Shown here: piece by piece, positions 1 to 7,408 of the stretch
How the letters are laid out: each line of letters opens with the position of its first letter
How positions within the stretch are numbered: position 1 is the first letter of the stretch
Assembly (NCBI GenBank): GCA_034667525.1
Contig: JAXDJO010000035.1
Span: forward strand, 1 to 33,943
DNA length: 33,943 bases
DNA from: DATAPE01 sp034667525
GTDB lineage: Bacteria; Actinomycetota; CADDZG01; WHSQ01
Reading direction: 5' to 3'
Notes under the pieces: generated by a model
The model's database searches: none
Seen by the model: only the letters and a program-made list of their open reading frames with translations
Told to the model about the DNA's origin: nothing
Made by a program: the position numbers and the translations under genes

Positions 1-58
1 GCGCAACAAATTGCGTCGCACGTGATTTTGGGGATGAGAGCCGTACACTCCTGACACG

Positions 59-1357
59 ATGACGCGTAGGCCCCTTGCCACCGCAACGATCTCAGGCGCA
101 GTTGTGTTGTTCCTCGCGGGACCAACACTCCTGTCTGCCATCCCTGCCGCTCACGCTGCAGGCATCCGTCCAAGCGAATGGGTCATCGGACCTAGTCGTC
201 GGGAGGTATTGATCACGCTGGACGGCCGTACGAGCCCGCGCCATCTTCTGGGCCTCGGGCGGACATTGACCCGTCACAACGCTGTTGCTTCTTTCTTCAT
301 CCCGGGGTCATGGGTCGCATCCCACCGGAGCGATGTAACCAGGTTGCAACGTGTCGGGATGGCCTTCGGGAACCGCGGCTACGGGAAGAGGGCCTTCACG
401 AATATGAGCGGCCCGCGCATCCGTTCCTCGATCTCCCGGGCACAAAGGGTACTGAAAGCCGCCGGGGTTTCGGCGCGTCCTTTTTTCCGGCTTCCACAGG
501 GGGCTCGCGATCTACGCGTGCTGAGGGCCCTCGCGCGAAAGGGATACAGGTCGGTGCGATGGACGGTGAGGCCGGGGGCAGGAAGCCCTAGCGAGGTAAC
601 GAGGAAGGTGTTGCGCCGGGTGCATGATGGGGCGATCATCTCGCTCGACATCTGGCGCAGTAGTAACCGCCGCGCGTTGTCCTCGATCATCGATGGGCTC
701 CGCAGGAAGGGGTACGGCTTCCGAGAGCTGGGCGTCTTGAACCATGTCCACCCGGTCGATTGGAACCTAACGCTGCGACCTGGGTCGACATCGCGGGCCG
801 CGCGCTTCATGGCGAGGGCCTTGCGTCGCAGCACCTATCCCGCCGGACATCGCCGGTACTTCGGCTATAAGGACCAGGAAGCGGTTATCGCCTACGAGAA
901 GGTTCATCGGATGCGGCGAGACGCAATCGTTACTCCTGGCGAGATGGAAGGGATCGTTTCCGATCGCCGCCCCCGAGCCCCCCGGTCCCGCCACGGAAGA
1001 TATGTGGACGTCGATATCTCACGTCAGGTCTTGTTTGAAGTGAAGCACCGCAAAGTGAGACACACGCTTCCCGTCTCGACCGGCGGAGAGTACACATACA
1101 TCAGCGGTGGCCACACCGCCGTCGCCCACACGCCGCGGGGGCATTTCTCGATCATCCGCAAAGTGGCGGGTTGGAACAGCGGCAGCCTCGGGAGCTTGTG
1201 GTATCCGAACTACTTCGTTGGGGGGTACGCGATCCACGGCTACCCCGACGTTCCTGTGGTTCCCGCAAGTCATGGCTGCGTGCGGATCCCGATGTACGCG
1301 GCGAAGCCCTTCTTCCATCGGGAGCCCCTGGGCGTTCCTGTCATCGTCCACAACTGA
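59..1357 (+). CDS. Secreted L,D-transpeptidase (YkuD) with N-terminal degenerate NodB-like domain
   Basis: The 432-aa product starts with a Sec-type signal (basic MTRR, hydrophobic residues ~10-30, AHA-A cleavage-like site near 34). Residues ~48-225 look like a polysaccharide-deacetylase (NodB) fold: ITLDGRT at 52-58 stands where TFDDG is expected and RLPQG at 144-148 matches motif 3. The metal-binding HxxxH motif is absent (NRGYGKR near 105-111), so deacetylase activity is doubtful. Residues ~262-300 resemble a peptidoglycan-binding_1 repeat. Residues ~313-432 are a YkuD domain with the HG at 393-394 and the catalytic SHGCVR at 404-409. It probably forms 3-3 cross-links or anchors proteins in peptidoglycan outside the membrane. 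The ATG at 59 is the only start giving an intact signal peptide. The neighbouring topoisomerase is convergent and seems unrelated. Confidence 0.88.
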   Translation: MTRRPLATATISGAVVLFLAGPTLLSAIPAAHAAGIRPSEWVIGPSRREVLITLDGRTSPRHLLGLGRTLTRHNAVASFFIPGSWVASHRSDVTRLQRVGMAFGNRGYGKRAFTNMSGPRIRSSISRAQRVLKAAGVSARPFFRLPQGARDLRVLRALARKGYRSVRWTVRPGAGSPSEVTRKVLRRVHDGAIISLDIWRSSNRRALSSIIDGLRRKGYGFRELGVLNHVHPVDWNLTLRPGSTSRAARFMARALRRSTYPAGHRRYFGYKDQEAVIAYEKVHRMRRDAIVTPGEMEGIVSDRRPRAPRSRHGRYVDVDISRQVLFEVKHRKVRHTLPVSTGGEYTYISGGHTAVAHTPRGHFSIIRKVAGWNSGSLGSLWYPNYFVGGYAIHGYPDVPVVPASHGCVRIPMYAAKPFFHREPLGVPVIVHN

Positions 1358-1406
1358 TAAAGCGTCCGGGCACCGGCCCCCAGCAGTGGAAGGCTTCTAC
1401 TCGCGC

Positions 1407-2468
1407 CTAGGAAGCAATCTTCTCGAGAGCGGGTGACGCCTTGTTGTCGGTCAGGAGATCGACGACGGCCTCCTCTATGGCACCGTGGGTTGCGACGTCG
1501 CCATAGTCGATCGCTTCACCCAACGAGTCGATCGCACCGAGGATGGTCCAACCGGATCGGAAGCGGTCGAAAACGCGCGGGTCGATATACGAGCTGCGGC
1601 AGACCGCAGGGGTGTTGCCGAGGTAGTTCGCAACATCTTTAACCACCGTTGAGATGGCGCGCTTCTTGGAAGTCTCGGAAGTGGCGCCGAGAGCTAGGGG
1701 CGCGATAAAGGCAGCGGCCATCACGGTGGCGTTCCACGTTCGGAAGTCTTTCGCGCTGACCTCCACTCCTGTGATCTGTTTGAGGTACTGGTTGATATCG
1801 ATCGACTTGACGTCGATCCACCGGCGATCCTGCTTATATGCGAGGAGTTCCGGGCTGCCCCCTCGCCGCTTCTTGAGCTCTGCGATCACGCGATATTGCG
1901 CGGGATCGAGGGGGATGCTCGTCACGCGCATCTTGCCGCTCTTCGCTTTGTAGTTGAGGGACACCCAATTATCGCCCAGCAGTTGCACGTGCTTCTTCTG
2001 CAACGTGGCCAGTCCATAACTCTCGTTCTGTTCCGCATAGCTCTCTCCGCCGATGCGGAAGAAGGCTCGGTCGAGCAGCAGGGCCGCGCAGGCGAGAACC
2101 TTCTCCCTGCCCAATCCCTCTTGCTGGAGGTCCTCGATCCACTTCGCGCGCATGGCCGGAAGCTCAGCTGCGAAACGAAGCATCCGGTCGAACTTCTGTC
2201 GGTCCTTTTGCTGTCGCCACACCTGGTGGTAGATGTATTGCTTGCGTCCGGCGGCGTCGGTTCCCCAGGCCTGGATGTGCCCCATCGGTTCGGTGCAGAT
2301 CCAAACGTCCTTCCACGCCGGAGGGATCCCGAGGTCTCGGATCCGAGCCATCGTGTGGGGGTCCGCCAGCCGGCGGCCGGTCCGGCCATCGATGAACTCA
2401 AAGCCTCTGCCTCGTGGACGGCGCAGGATTCCGGGACCTGAACAGCTGATCTTTTTGGTGCGTGGCAT
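1407..2468 (-). CDS. Bacterial (poxvirus-like) DNA topoisomerase IB
   Basis: The 353-aa product relaxes supercoils by transient 3'-phosphotyrosyl nicking. Residues ~20-110 form the small N-terminal domain (FIDGRTGRRL, IPPAWKDVWIC, GRKQYIYHQVWR). The catalytic domain follows: R138 in RIGGESY, a lysine in the AKSGK loop near 176, R243 in KDFRTW, LGNTPAVCRSSYIDP at 283-297 and the nucleophilic Tyr294. The Asn where poxvirus enzymes have His (LGN) is, as I recall, normal in bacterial members. Length is typical for the family. The gene is transcribed alone on the minus strand, convergent with the transpeptidase and divergent from the glpX group. The ATG at 2468 is preceded by an AGAGGG-type ribosome site. 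Confidence 0.93.
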   Translation of the reverse strand: MPRTKKISCSGPGILRRPRGRGFEFIDGRTGRRLADPHTMARIRDLGIPPAWKDVWICTEPMGHIQAWGTDAAGRKQYIYHQVWRQQKDRQKFDRMLRFAAELPAMRAKWIEDLQQEGLGREKVLACAALLLDRAFFRIGGESYAEQNESYGLATLQKKHVQLLGDNWVSLNYKAKSGKMRVTSIPLDPAQYRVIAELKKRRGGSPELLAYKQDRRWIDVKSIDINQYLKQITGVEVSAKDFRTWNATVMAAAFIAPLALGATSETSKKRAISTVVKDVANYLGNTPAVCRSSYIDPRVFDRFRSGWTILGAIDSLGEAIDYGDVATHGAIEEAVVDLLTDNKASPALEKIAS

Positions 2469-2653
2469 GTCCCTTTGCTACCCCTCTTGAGGGATCTAAC
2501 CCCTGGGCTGGCGGTGCGGTCGCCTTTCGGAGGCAAACGATAGCTTGAGGCCCAACGAAGTCGCGACGTTTGTCAGGGTTCTATAAGCGCGACTGCGCAC
2601 GGGGCGCGGCGGTCTAGGCTTGGCCCGTTCCGTCGCTCGAACCGGAGGCCTCC

Positions 2654-2872
2654 ATGACGATCAGCAGACCCCAGCCTCGAGACCCCGATCCTGCTCCGGC
2701 TCCCCAGCCGGGAGCCGAGCCCGGTCCACCGTCCCAACCGGGCACACCGAACGACGACCCCGTCGTCGACCCGTCCCCGGGTGGGGATGACCCCGAGCGC
2801 CAGCCCGACCCCGGAACGACACCGGCTCCCGAGACCGGGCAGGGGTCGAGCTCGTCGCAGAGCTCTGAGTGA
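2654..2872 (+). CDS. Proline/aspartate-rich small protein, translationally coupled to glpX
   Basis: The 72-aa product is almost entirely Pro, Asp, Gly, Glu, Gln and Ser with no hydrophobic segment, so it should be disordered and cytoplasmic. The ATG has a GGAGG seven bases upstream, and the stop overlaps the glpX GTG start as GTGA, which argues that it is translated. I recognise no family; low-complexity proteins of this kind are common in GC-rich genomes. A non-functional leader ORF that sets glpX translation is an alternative. The 185 bases before it, back to the topoisomerase start, hold divergent promoter space; a TCTAGGCT-like -10 near 2612 is visible but unproven. Confidence 0.55.
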   Translation: MTISRPQPRDPDPAPAPQPGAEPGPPSQPGTPNDDPVVDPSPGGDDPERQPDPGTTPAPETGQGSSSSQSSE

Positions 2873-3861
2873 CCGAGACGCCAACCGCTCCGGATCGAAA
2901 CCTCGCGCTGGAGCTCGTGCGCGTCACGGAGGCGGCCGCTCTGGCGGCGGCGCATTGGATGGGCCGCGGTGACAAGGAGGCTGCTGATCAAGCGGCCGTA
3001 GACGCCATGAGGTTGATGATGGACTCGGTCTCGATGTCCGGCACCGTCGTGATCGGGGAGGGCGAGAAGGATCAGGCCCCGATGCTCTACAACGGCGAGC
3101 AGATCGGCAACGGCGAGGCCCCCATAGTCGACGTCGCGGTAGACCCAATCGACGGGACCACCCTTACTGCCAAGGGGCAGAACGGCGCGCTTTCCGTCGT
3201 TGCCGTGGCCGAGCGGGGAACGATGTTTGATCCCGGCCCCTGCTTCTACATGGAAAAGATCGTGGTGGGAGAGGAAGCGGCCGATGCTATCGACATCGAT
3301 GCTCCGGTGGCTGAGAACCTTGCGCGAGTGGCAAAGAAGAAAAAGGTGTCGGTCGCAGATATCACTGTTGTCATCCTGGATCGAAGCCGCCACGAGCAAC
3401 TGGCCAAGGAGATCCGCGAGGCGGGAGCTCGGATCAGGTTCATCCCGGACGGTGACGTGGCGGGGGCGATATCCGCGGCGCGTGACGGGACCGGCACGGA
3501 TCTTCTGATGGGGGTAGGCGGAACGCCCGAAGGCGTGATCGCCGCGAGTGCTATCAAGTGCCTTGGGGGAGTCATCCAGGGTCGTCTCGTACCTCGCACC
3601 GAAGAAGAGCGGGATGCGGCTCAGAGCGCGGGCTACGACGTCGACCGGGTGCTGACCACGGACGATCTCGTCTCCGGGCAGGACGTCTTCTTTGCTGCGA
3701 GCGGCGTGACCGACGGAGACCTTATGAAAGGGGTCCGCTACCGGGCGGACAGCGCGATCACGCAGTCGATGGTCATGCGTTCTCGCTCCGGCACCGTGCG
3801 CATAATCGACGCCTTGCATCGAAGAGAGAAACTCTCGAAGTACTCCTCGATCATTTATTGA
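2869..3861 (+). CDS. glpX: Class II fructose-1,6-bisphosphatase GlpX
   Basis: The 330-aa product hydrolyses fructose 1,6-bisphosphate to fructose 6-phosphate in gluconeogenesis. GlpX signatures are clear: IGEGEKDQAPML at 62-73, the metal/phosphate motif VDPIDGTTL at 91-99 (Asp92, Asp95, Thr97), YMEKIVVG near 127, and the GTPEGV segment near 220. Length is normal for the family. Translation starts at GTG 2869, inside the stop of the Pro-rich ORF (GTGA), and ends inside the probable TTG start of the MFS gene (TTGA), so the three genes should be one transcription unit. Nothing suggests a fusion or truncation. Confidence 0.95.
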   Translation: MTETPTAPDRNLALELVRVTEAAALAAAHWMGRGDKEAADQAAVDAMRLMMDSVSMSGTVVIGEGEKDQAPMLYNGEQIGNGEAPIVDVAVDPIDGTTLTAKGQNGALSVVAVAERGTMFDPGPCFYMEKIVVGEEAADAIDIDAPVAENLARVAKKKKVSVADITVVILDRSRHEQLAKEIREAGARIRFIPDGDVAGAISAARDGTGTDLLMGVGGTPEGVIAASAIKCLGGVIQGRLVPRTEEERDAAQSAGYDVDRVLTTDDLVSGQDVFFAASGVTDGDLMKGVRYRADSAITQSMVMRSRSGTVRIIDALHRREKLSKYSSIIY

Positions 3862-5147
3862 GTCCTCGCTTCGCCAGAGCGCGTTCATGGGCGCTCGACA
3901 TCACGCCGCTGCGGGATTCGATCGCGTACCGGGCCCTGTGGCTCGGGCAGCTCGTTTCGCAGTTCGGGACCAACATGCGCGTGGTCGCGGTCGCTTACCA
4001 GATCTTCCAGATCACGCACTCCACAGTGGCCGTGGGGTTCGTGGGCGTTGTTGAGTTGGTTCCACTCCTGGTCTTCGGACTCATCGGAGGGGCGATCGCC
4101 GATCGCAGCGACCGCCGGATACTCAGCGCGCAAGCTCAGGTTGGTTTGATGATCAGCTCCGGCGCGCTCGCCATCCTCACACTGGCGGGCCACCCTTCGG
4201 TGATCTGGATCTACCTTCTGCTGGCGGTCTCCTCGGCGTTCGCGGCGATAGACGGTCCCGCCCGCAGCGCGATGACTCCAAGCCTCGTGCCCCCTGGCAC
4301 CCTGCCCGCGGCGATGGCTCTTCGCCAAGTGGTGTACCAGGTGACCCAGATCGTTGGACCCGCGGTCGGTGGAGTGTTGATCGCCTCGCTGCCGGTCCAT
4401 GGAGGCGGCTCTCCCGGGGTGGCCACCATCTACTTCATCGATGCCACGAGCTACATCGCGGGATTGATCTCACTGCGATGGGTTCCGTCCATGAGACCCG
4501 ATGGGGAGCCCCAGGCCAGCTTGCAATCGGTGCGCGAAGGTCTCGCGTTCGCGATCCGCAGGCCCGTGATCCTGTCCATCTTCCTGGTCGATCTGGTCGC
4601 GATGATCTTCGGGATGCCCCGCGCGGTTTTCCCCGCGCTCGCGGAGCGCACCTTTCACGGCGGAGCGGGGATCCTGGGCCTGCTCTATGCGGCCCCCGCG
4701 GCGGGAGCACTTATCAGTGCGCTGACGACTGGGTGGGTGACAAGGATCCGCAGGCAGGGCCTGGCCGTCATCCTGTCGGTGGCCGCGTGGGGGGCCGCGA
4801 TCACGCTGGCAGGCCTCACGCTGTTCTCGTTGATCCTGACCCTTGTGTTTCTTGCCGTGGCAGGCGGAGCCGACGTGGTGAGCGCGGTGTTCCGCGGGAC
4901 GATGTTGCAGGACGCCACCCCCGACGCATTGCGTGGCCGGCTCAATGCGTTGAACATCATGGTGGTGACGGGGGGGCCGAGACTCGGAGACTTCGAGGCG
5001 GGACTGGTCGCCGGGGCCTTCGGTGCTCCCGCGTCGATCGTCATCGGGGGCCTTGCATGCCTGCTCGGAACAGGCGTGTTGAGCGGCATGGTTCCTGCGT
5101 TTCGACGGTACAAAGGCCCTTCGGTCAGCTCGGAAGAAGGTCCGTAA
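3858..5147 (+). CDS. MFS transporter (MFS_3 / EntS-like exporter)
   Basis: The 429-aa membrane protein has about 10-12 hydrophobic helices. The N-terminal half carries SIAYRALWLGQLVSQFGTNM and the DR-rich cytoplasmic loop IADRSDRRILSAQ typical of the major facilitator superfamily; VGPAVGGVLIA lies in helix 5 or 6. The overall pattern (DGPARSAMTPSLVP, DATPDALRGRLNALN) is that of the MFS_3 efflux group related to enterobactin exporters. Substrate is unknown. The reading frame is open well upstream, but the fitting start is TTG 3858, overlapping the glpX stop as TTGA; the first in-frame ATG (~3975) would remove helix 1. It is convergent with the ABC exporter genes. Confidence 0.85.
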   Translation: MSPRFARARSWALDITPLRDSIAYRALWLGQLVSQFGTNMRVVAVAYQIFQITHSTVAVGFVGVVELVPLLVFGLIGGAIADRSDRRILSAQAQVGLMISSGALAILTLAGHPSVIWIYLLLAVSSAFAAIDGPARSAMTPSLVPPGTLPAAMALRQVVYQVTQIVGPAVGGVLIASLPVHGGGSPGVATIYFIDATSYIAGLISLRWVPSMRPDGEPQASLQSVREGLAFAIRRPVILSIFLVDLVAMIFGMPRAVFPALAERTFHGGAGILGLLYAAPAAGALISALTTGWVTRIRRQGLAVILSVAAWGAAITLAGLTLFSLILTLVFLAVAGGADVVSAVFRGTMLQDATPDALRGRLNALNIMVVTGGPRLGDFEAGLVAGAFGAPASIVIGGLACLLGTGVLSGMVPAFRRYKGPSVSSEEGP

Positions 5148-5173
5148 AGATCCGCTGCCACGCGGTTTGGATG

Positions 5174-5947
5174 CTAGCGGCGCGGCTCCCACGTGAAGAA
5201 TCGAACCGCCAGCACCAACCCTCCCAGCCCCCACAAGGCAACGATCAACAGATCTCTGCCGCGGAACGAGGAAACGTTGGGGGGCGGATTGAAGGCATAC
5301 AGCACCGCGTGCGCGAGGTGCTTGATTGGAAAGAAGTCACCTACCGTTTTGATCCACCCGGGAGCCTTGTTGAGCGGAACGAAGATGTCGGAGATGAACA
5401 ACAGGGGTAGCACGATTCCGTTGACCATCGCGGGGGCCGCGTCTCCGTTGGGGATCACCGATGTGATGGCAAGACCGAGGGCGCAGAAGCTTGCGGCGCC
5501 AACCGCAACCGACAGGAGCAACGTGCCTGCCGTGTCCGTCGGAGCGCTCACGTTGTAGAACAGCACCCCGGCCGCGGTGACGATCGCCACGAGCAGGATC
5601 GCGATGATGACCGAAAAGATCATCCGGCCCAGCAGATAGGCCCAGCCCGGCAATGGGGTGCCTCGCTTGCGCTTGAGAACGCCTTGATCGCGCAGCAGCG
5701 TGATGCTCATCGCGACGTTCGTGAAGCAGGCAGTGACTATCGAGAATGCGGCGATGGCGGGAACGTAGAACTCTGAGGCGTTCACCTTCAGGCCGGTCGC
5801 GATGCGAACCGTTCCTCCGAAGAGGAGGTTGAAGATGACGAGGAACATCAGCGGAAAGATGAAAGTGAAGAACATCGCGGCGGGATTGCGCCAGAACGAT
5901 TTATTCTCGTAGCGGACCTGCCTTAGCGCCAGACCCACGTCACTCAT
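5174..5947 (-). CDS. ABC-2 type transporter permease
   Basis: The ~257-aa membrane protein has six hydrophobic segments in the ABC-2 layout: a cytoplasmic N-terminus (LRQVRYENKSFWRNPAAMFF), a first helix (FTFIFPLMFLVIFNLLFGG), a periplasmic-side loop, then five helices including AILLVAIVTAAGVLF and the NGIVLPLLFISDIFVPL segment. It forms the pore of an exporter with the ATPase encoded just upstream. The open frame begins at 5995, but the ATG at 5947 overlaps the ATPase stop as ATGAGTGA (5940-5947) and begins at the conserved MSDVGLALRQVRY, so I chose it. Substrate is unknown; drug or lipid export is usual for this class. Confidence 0.88.
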   Translation of the reverse strand: MSDVGLALRQVRYENKSFWRNPAAMFFTFIFPLMFLVIFNLLFGGTVRIATGLKVNASEFYVPAIAAFSIVTACFTNVAMSITLLRDQGVLKRKRGTPLPGWAYLLGRMIFSVIIAILLVAIVTAAGVLFYNVSAPTDTAGTLLLSVAVGAASFCALGLAITSVIPNGDAAPAMVNGIVLPLLFISDIFVPLNKAPGWIKTVGDFFPIKHLAHAVLYAFNPPPNVSSFRGRDLLIVALWGLGGLVLAVRFFTWEPRR

Positions 5948-6926
5948 GGGACCGCCCCTCCGGCGCTCCTGCGGAGGTGAGCTCGAGATAGACATCCTCG
6001 AGTGAGGGCCGTCTCACACTCAGGCCTTCCAGATCGACCCCCTGCTGCAGCGCCCACGTAGTGATCTCGTGTAGCACCTTTACCGGTTCGGCGGTGGTGA
6101 TCCCGATGTGTCCGCCATCCTCGATAGCCCATGCTGTATCGGTGTGGGGAAAGTCGCCGGCCCCCGACGGCACGGTGAAAGAGATCAGGGTACTGGTCGT
6201 CTCTCGTCCGGCGAGCTCGCCGGGAGGACCCTCGGCAACGATGCGGCCGTTCGCGATGATCGCGACCCGGTCGGCGAGATTCTGCGCCTCGTCCATGTAA
6301 TGGGTGGTCAGAAAGATCGTCTTTCCCAGTGACTTGAGGTTCTCGATCATCGCCCACGCGTTCCTTCGCGCTGCCGGGTCGAATCCAGTTGTGGGCTCGT
6401 CGAGGAAGAGCAACTCCGGGTCGCCCGCGAGCCCGATCGCCACGTCTAGGCGCCGCTGCTGGCCCCCGGAAAGCCGCAAGATCCTCGTGTCCCTCTTCTC
6501 GCCGAGTCCGACGACTTCGATGATCTCGTCGGCAGGGCGAGGGTCAGGGTAGTAGCCCCGGTACAGCTCGACCGCCTCGGCAACGGTAAGGAAAGGTTCG
6601 ACGCCGGTCTCCTGCAACACGATCCCGATGCGCTGCTTGAAGTCCTTCTCGCCCTTGGCCGGATCGTGCCCGAGCACCGAGACTTCCCCCGAGGTGCGAT
6701 CGCGGTAGCCCTCCATGATCTCGACCGTGGTCGTCTTCCCGGCCCCGTTGGGGCCGAGCAGCGCGAAGACCTCGCCGGTAGCCACGGAAAGATCGATGCC
6801 GCGCACGGCCTCCACCGGTCCCGTCGGCACCGCCGTCCCGCCACCTCGCGACCGCCGTGACCTCCGCGGCGAAGAACCGGCGTAAGACTTGCGGAGTTGT
6901 CGAACCTCGATCGCCAGATCAGCCAC
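5940..6926 (-). CDS. ABC transporter ATP-binding protein (DrrA/CcmA-like)
   Basis: The product powers the ABC-2 exporter. Visible motifs are Walker A GPNGAGKTT, Q-loop VLQETG, signature LSGGQQRRLDVA, Walker B LLFLDEPTTGFD and the switch TTHYMDEA. An extra C-terminal domain (~80 aa, ending LEDVYLELTSAG) is typical of DrrA-like ATPases. A basic Ser/Arg-rich insert (SSPRRSRRSRGGG) lies between the first strand and the Walker A region, where close relatives are usually shorter. The frame is open to TTG 6968 (MWFVSKKGPY...), but GTG 6926, giving MADLAIEVRQL, matches where the family normally begins; the start is uncertain. The permease follows with an 8-nt overlap. Confidence 0.87.
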   Translation of the reverse strand: MADLAIEVRQLRKSYAGSSPRRSRRSRGGGTAVPTGPVEAVRGIDLSVATGEVFALLGPNGAGKTTTVEIMEGYRDRTSGEVSVLGHDPAKGEKDFKQRIGIVLQETGVEPFLTVAEAVELYRGYYPDPRPADEIIEVVGLGEKRDTRILRLSGGQQRRLDVAIGLAGDPELLFLDEPTTGFDPAARRNAWAMIENLKSLGKTIFLTTHYMDEAQNLADRVAIIANGRIVAEGPPGELAGRETTSTLISFTVPSGAGDFPHTDTAWAIEDGGHIGITTAEPVKVLHEITTWALQQGVDLEGLSVRRPSLEDVYLELTSAGAPEGRSHE

Positions 6927-7052
6927 AGGCCCCGCAGCATAAGGGCCTTTTTTGCTGACAAACCACAAAAGCGAAAGCGACGCAACGGAAGAGGGATCGG
7001 TTGAATCTTCATCGAGTCAGGCGCGGCCGGAGATGAAGCTAGTCTCGCAATC

Positions 7053-7400
7053 GTGACGACCGTCTTGTTGGTTGGCGGCGATCTTATGGCGAAGTCCCGG
7101 CTCGTCGACGCGGCGTCCAGGGCCGGCCTCGCATTTGAGAGCACCCTGGTGAATGGCTTTCTCGATGCGGTAAGCACAACCCATCCCGCCCTGGTTGTCA
7201 TCGATCTGGATGAAGGACGAGATCGCGCTCTCCAGGCAGTAAGGGCCGCCTTCGCAACCGACCCGGCGCCGCGCCGGATCGTCGGCTACTACTCCCACGT
7301 CGATAAGACCCTGGGCGAGGCCGCTCACGAAGCAGGTTGCGAGGCGTGGCCCCGGGGCAGGTTCTGGAGCAGCCTCGATCAGCTGCTGCAGCTGGACTGA
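7053..7400 (+). CDS. Degenerate response-regulator receiver-like protein
   Basis: The 115-aa product has the alternating strand/helix pattern of a CheY-like domain: strand VLLVGG at 4-9, strand PALVVIDLD at 45-53 with Asp51 or Asp53 where the phosphoacceptor sits, and strand RRIVGYYSHV at 74-83. The acidic pair after strand 1 is reduced (GGD) and the conserved Lys-Pro near the end reads WPRG, so normal phosphorylation is doubtful. The GTG start gives MTTVLLVGG. The gene ends eight bases before hypF, on the same strand, and is divergent from the ABC exporter, so it probably shares the hypF transcript. A stand-alone pseudo-receiver is the best description. Confidence 0.6.
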   Translation: MTTVLLVGGDLMAKSRLVDAASRAGLAFESTLVNGFLDAVSTTHPALVVIDLDEGRDRALQAVRAAFATDPAPRRIVGYYSHVDKTLGEAAHEAGCEAWPRGRFWSSLDQLLQLD

Positions 7401-7408
7401 GCAAGCCC

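Noticed and set aside
1..58. Possible end of an upstream gene or RNA
   Set aside because: Only a small dyad (GCGCAACAAATTGCG-like) is visible and the stretch is too short to assign.
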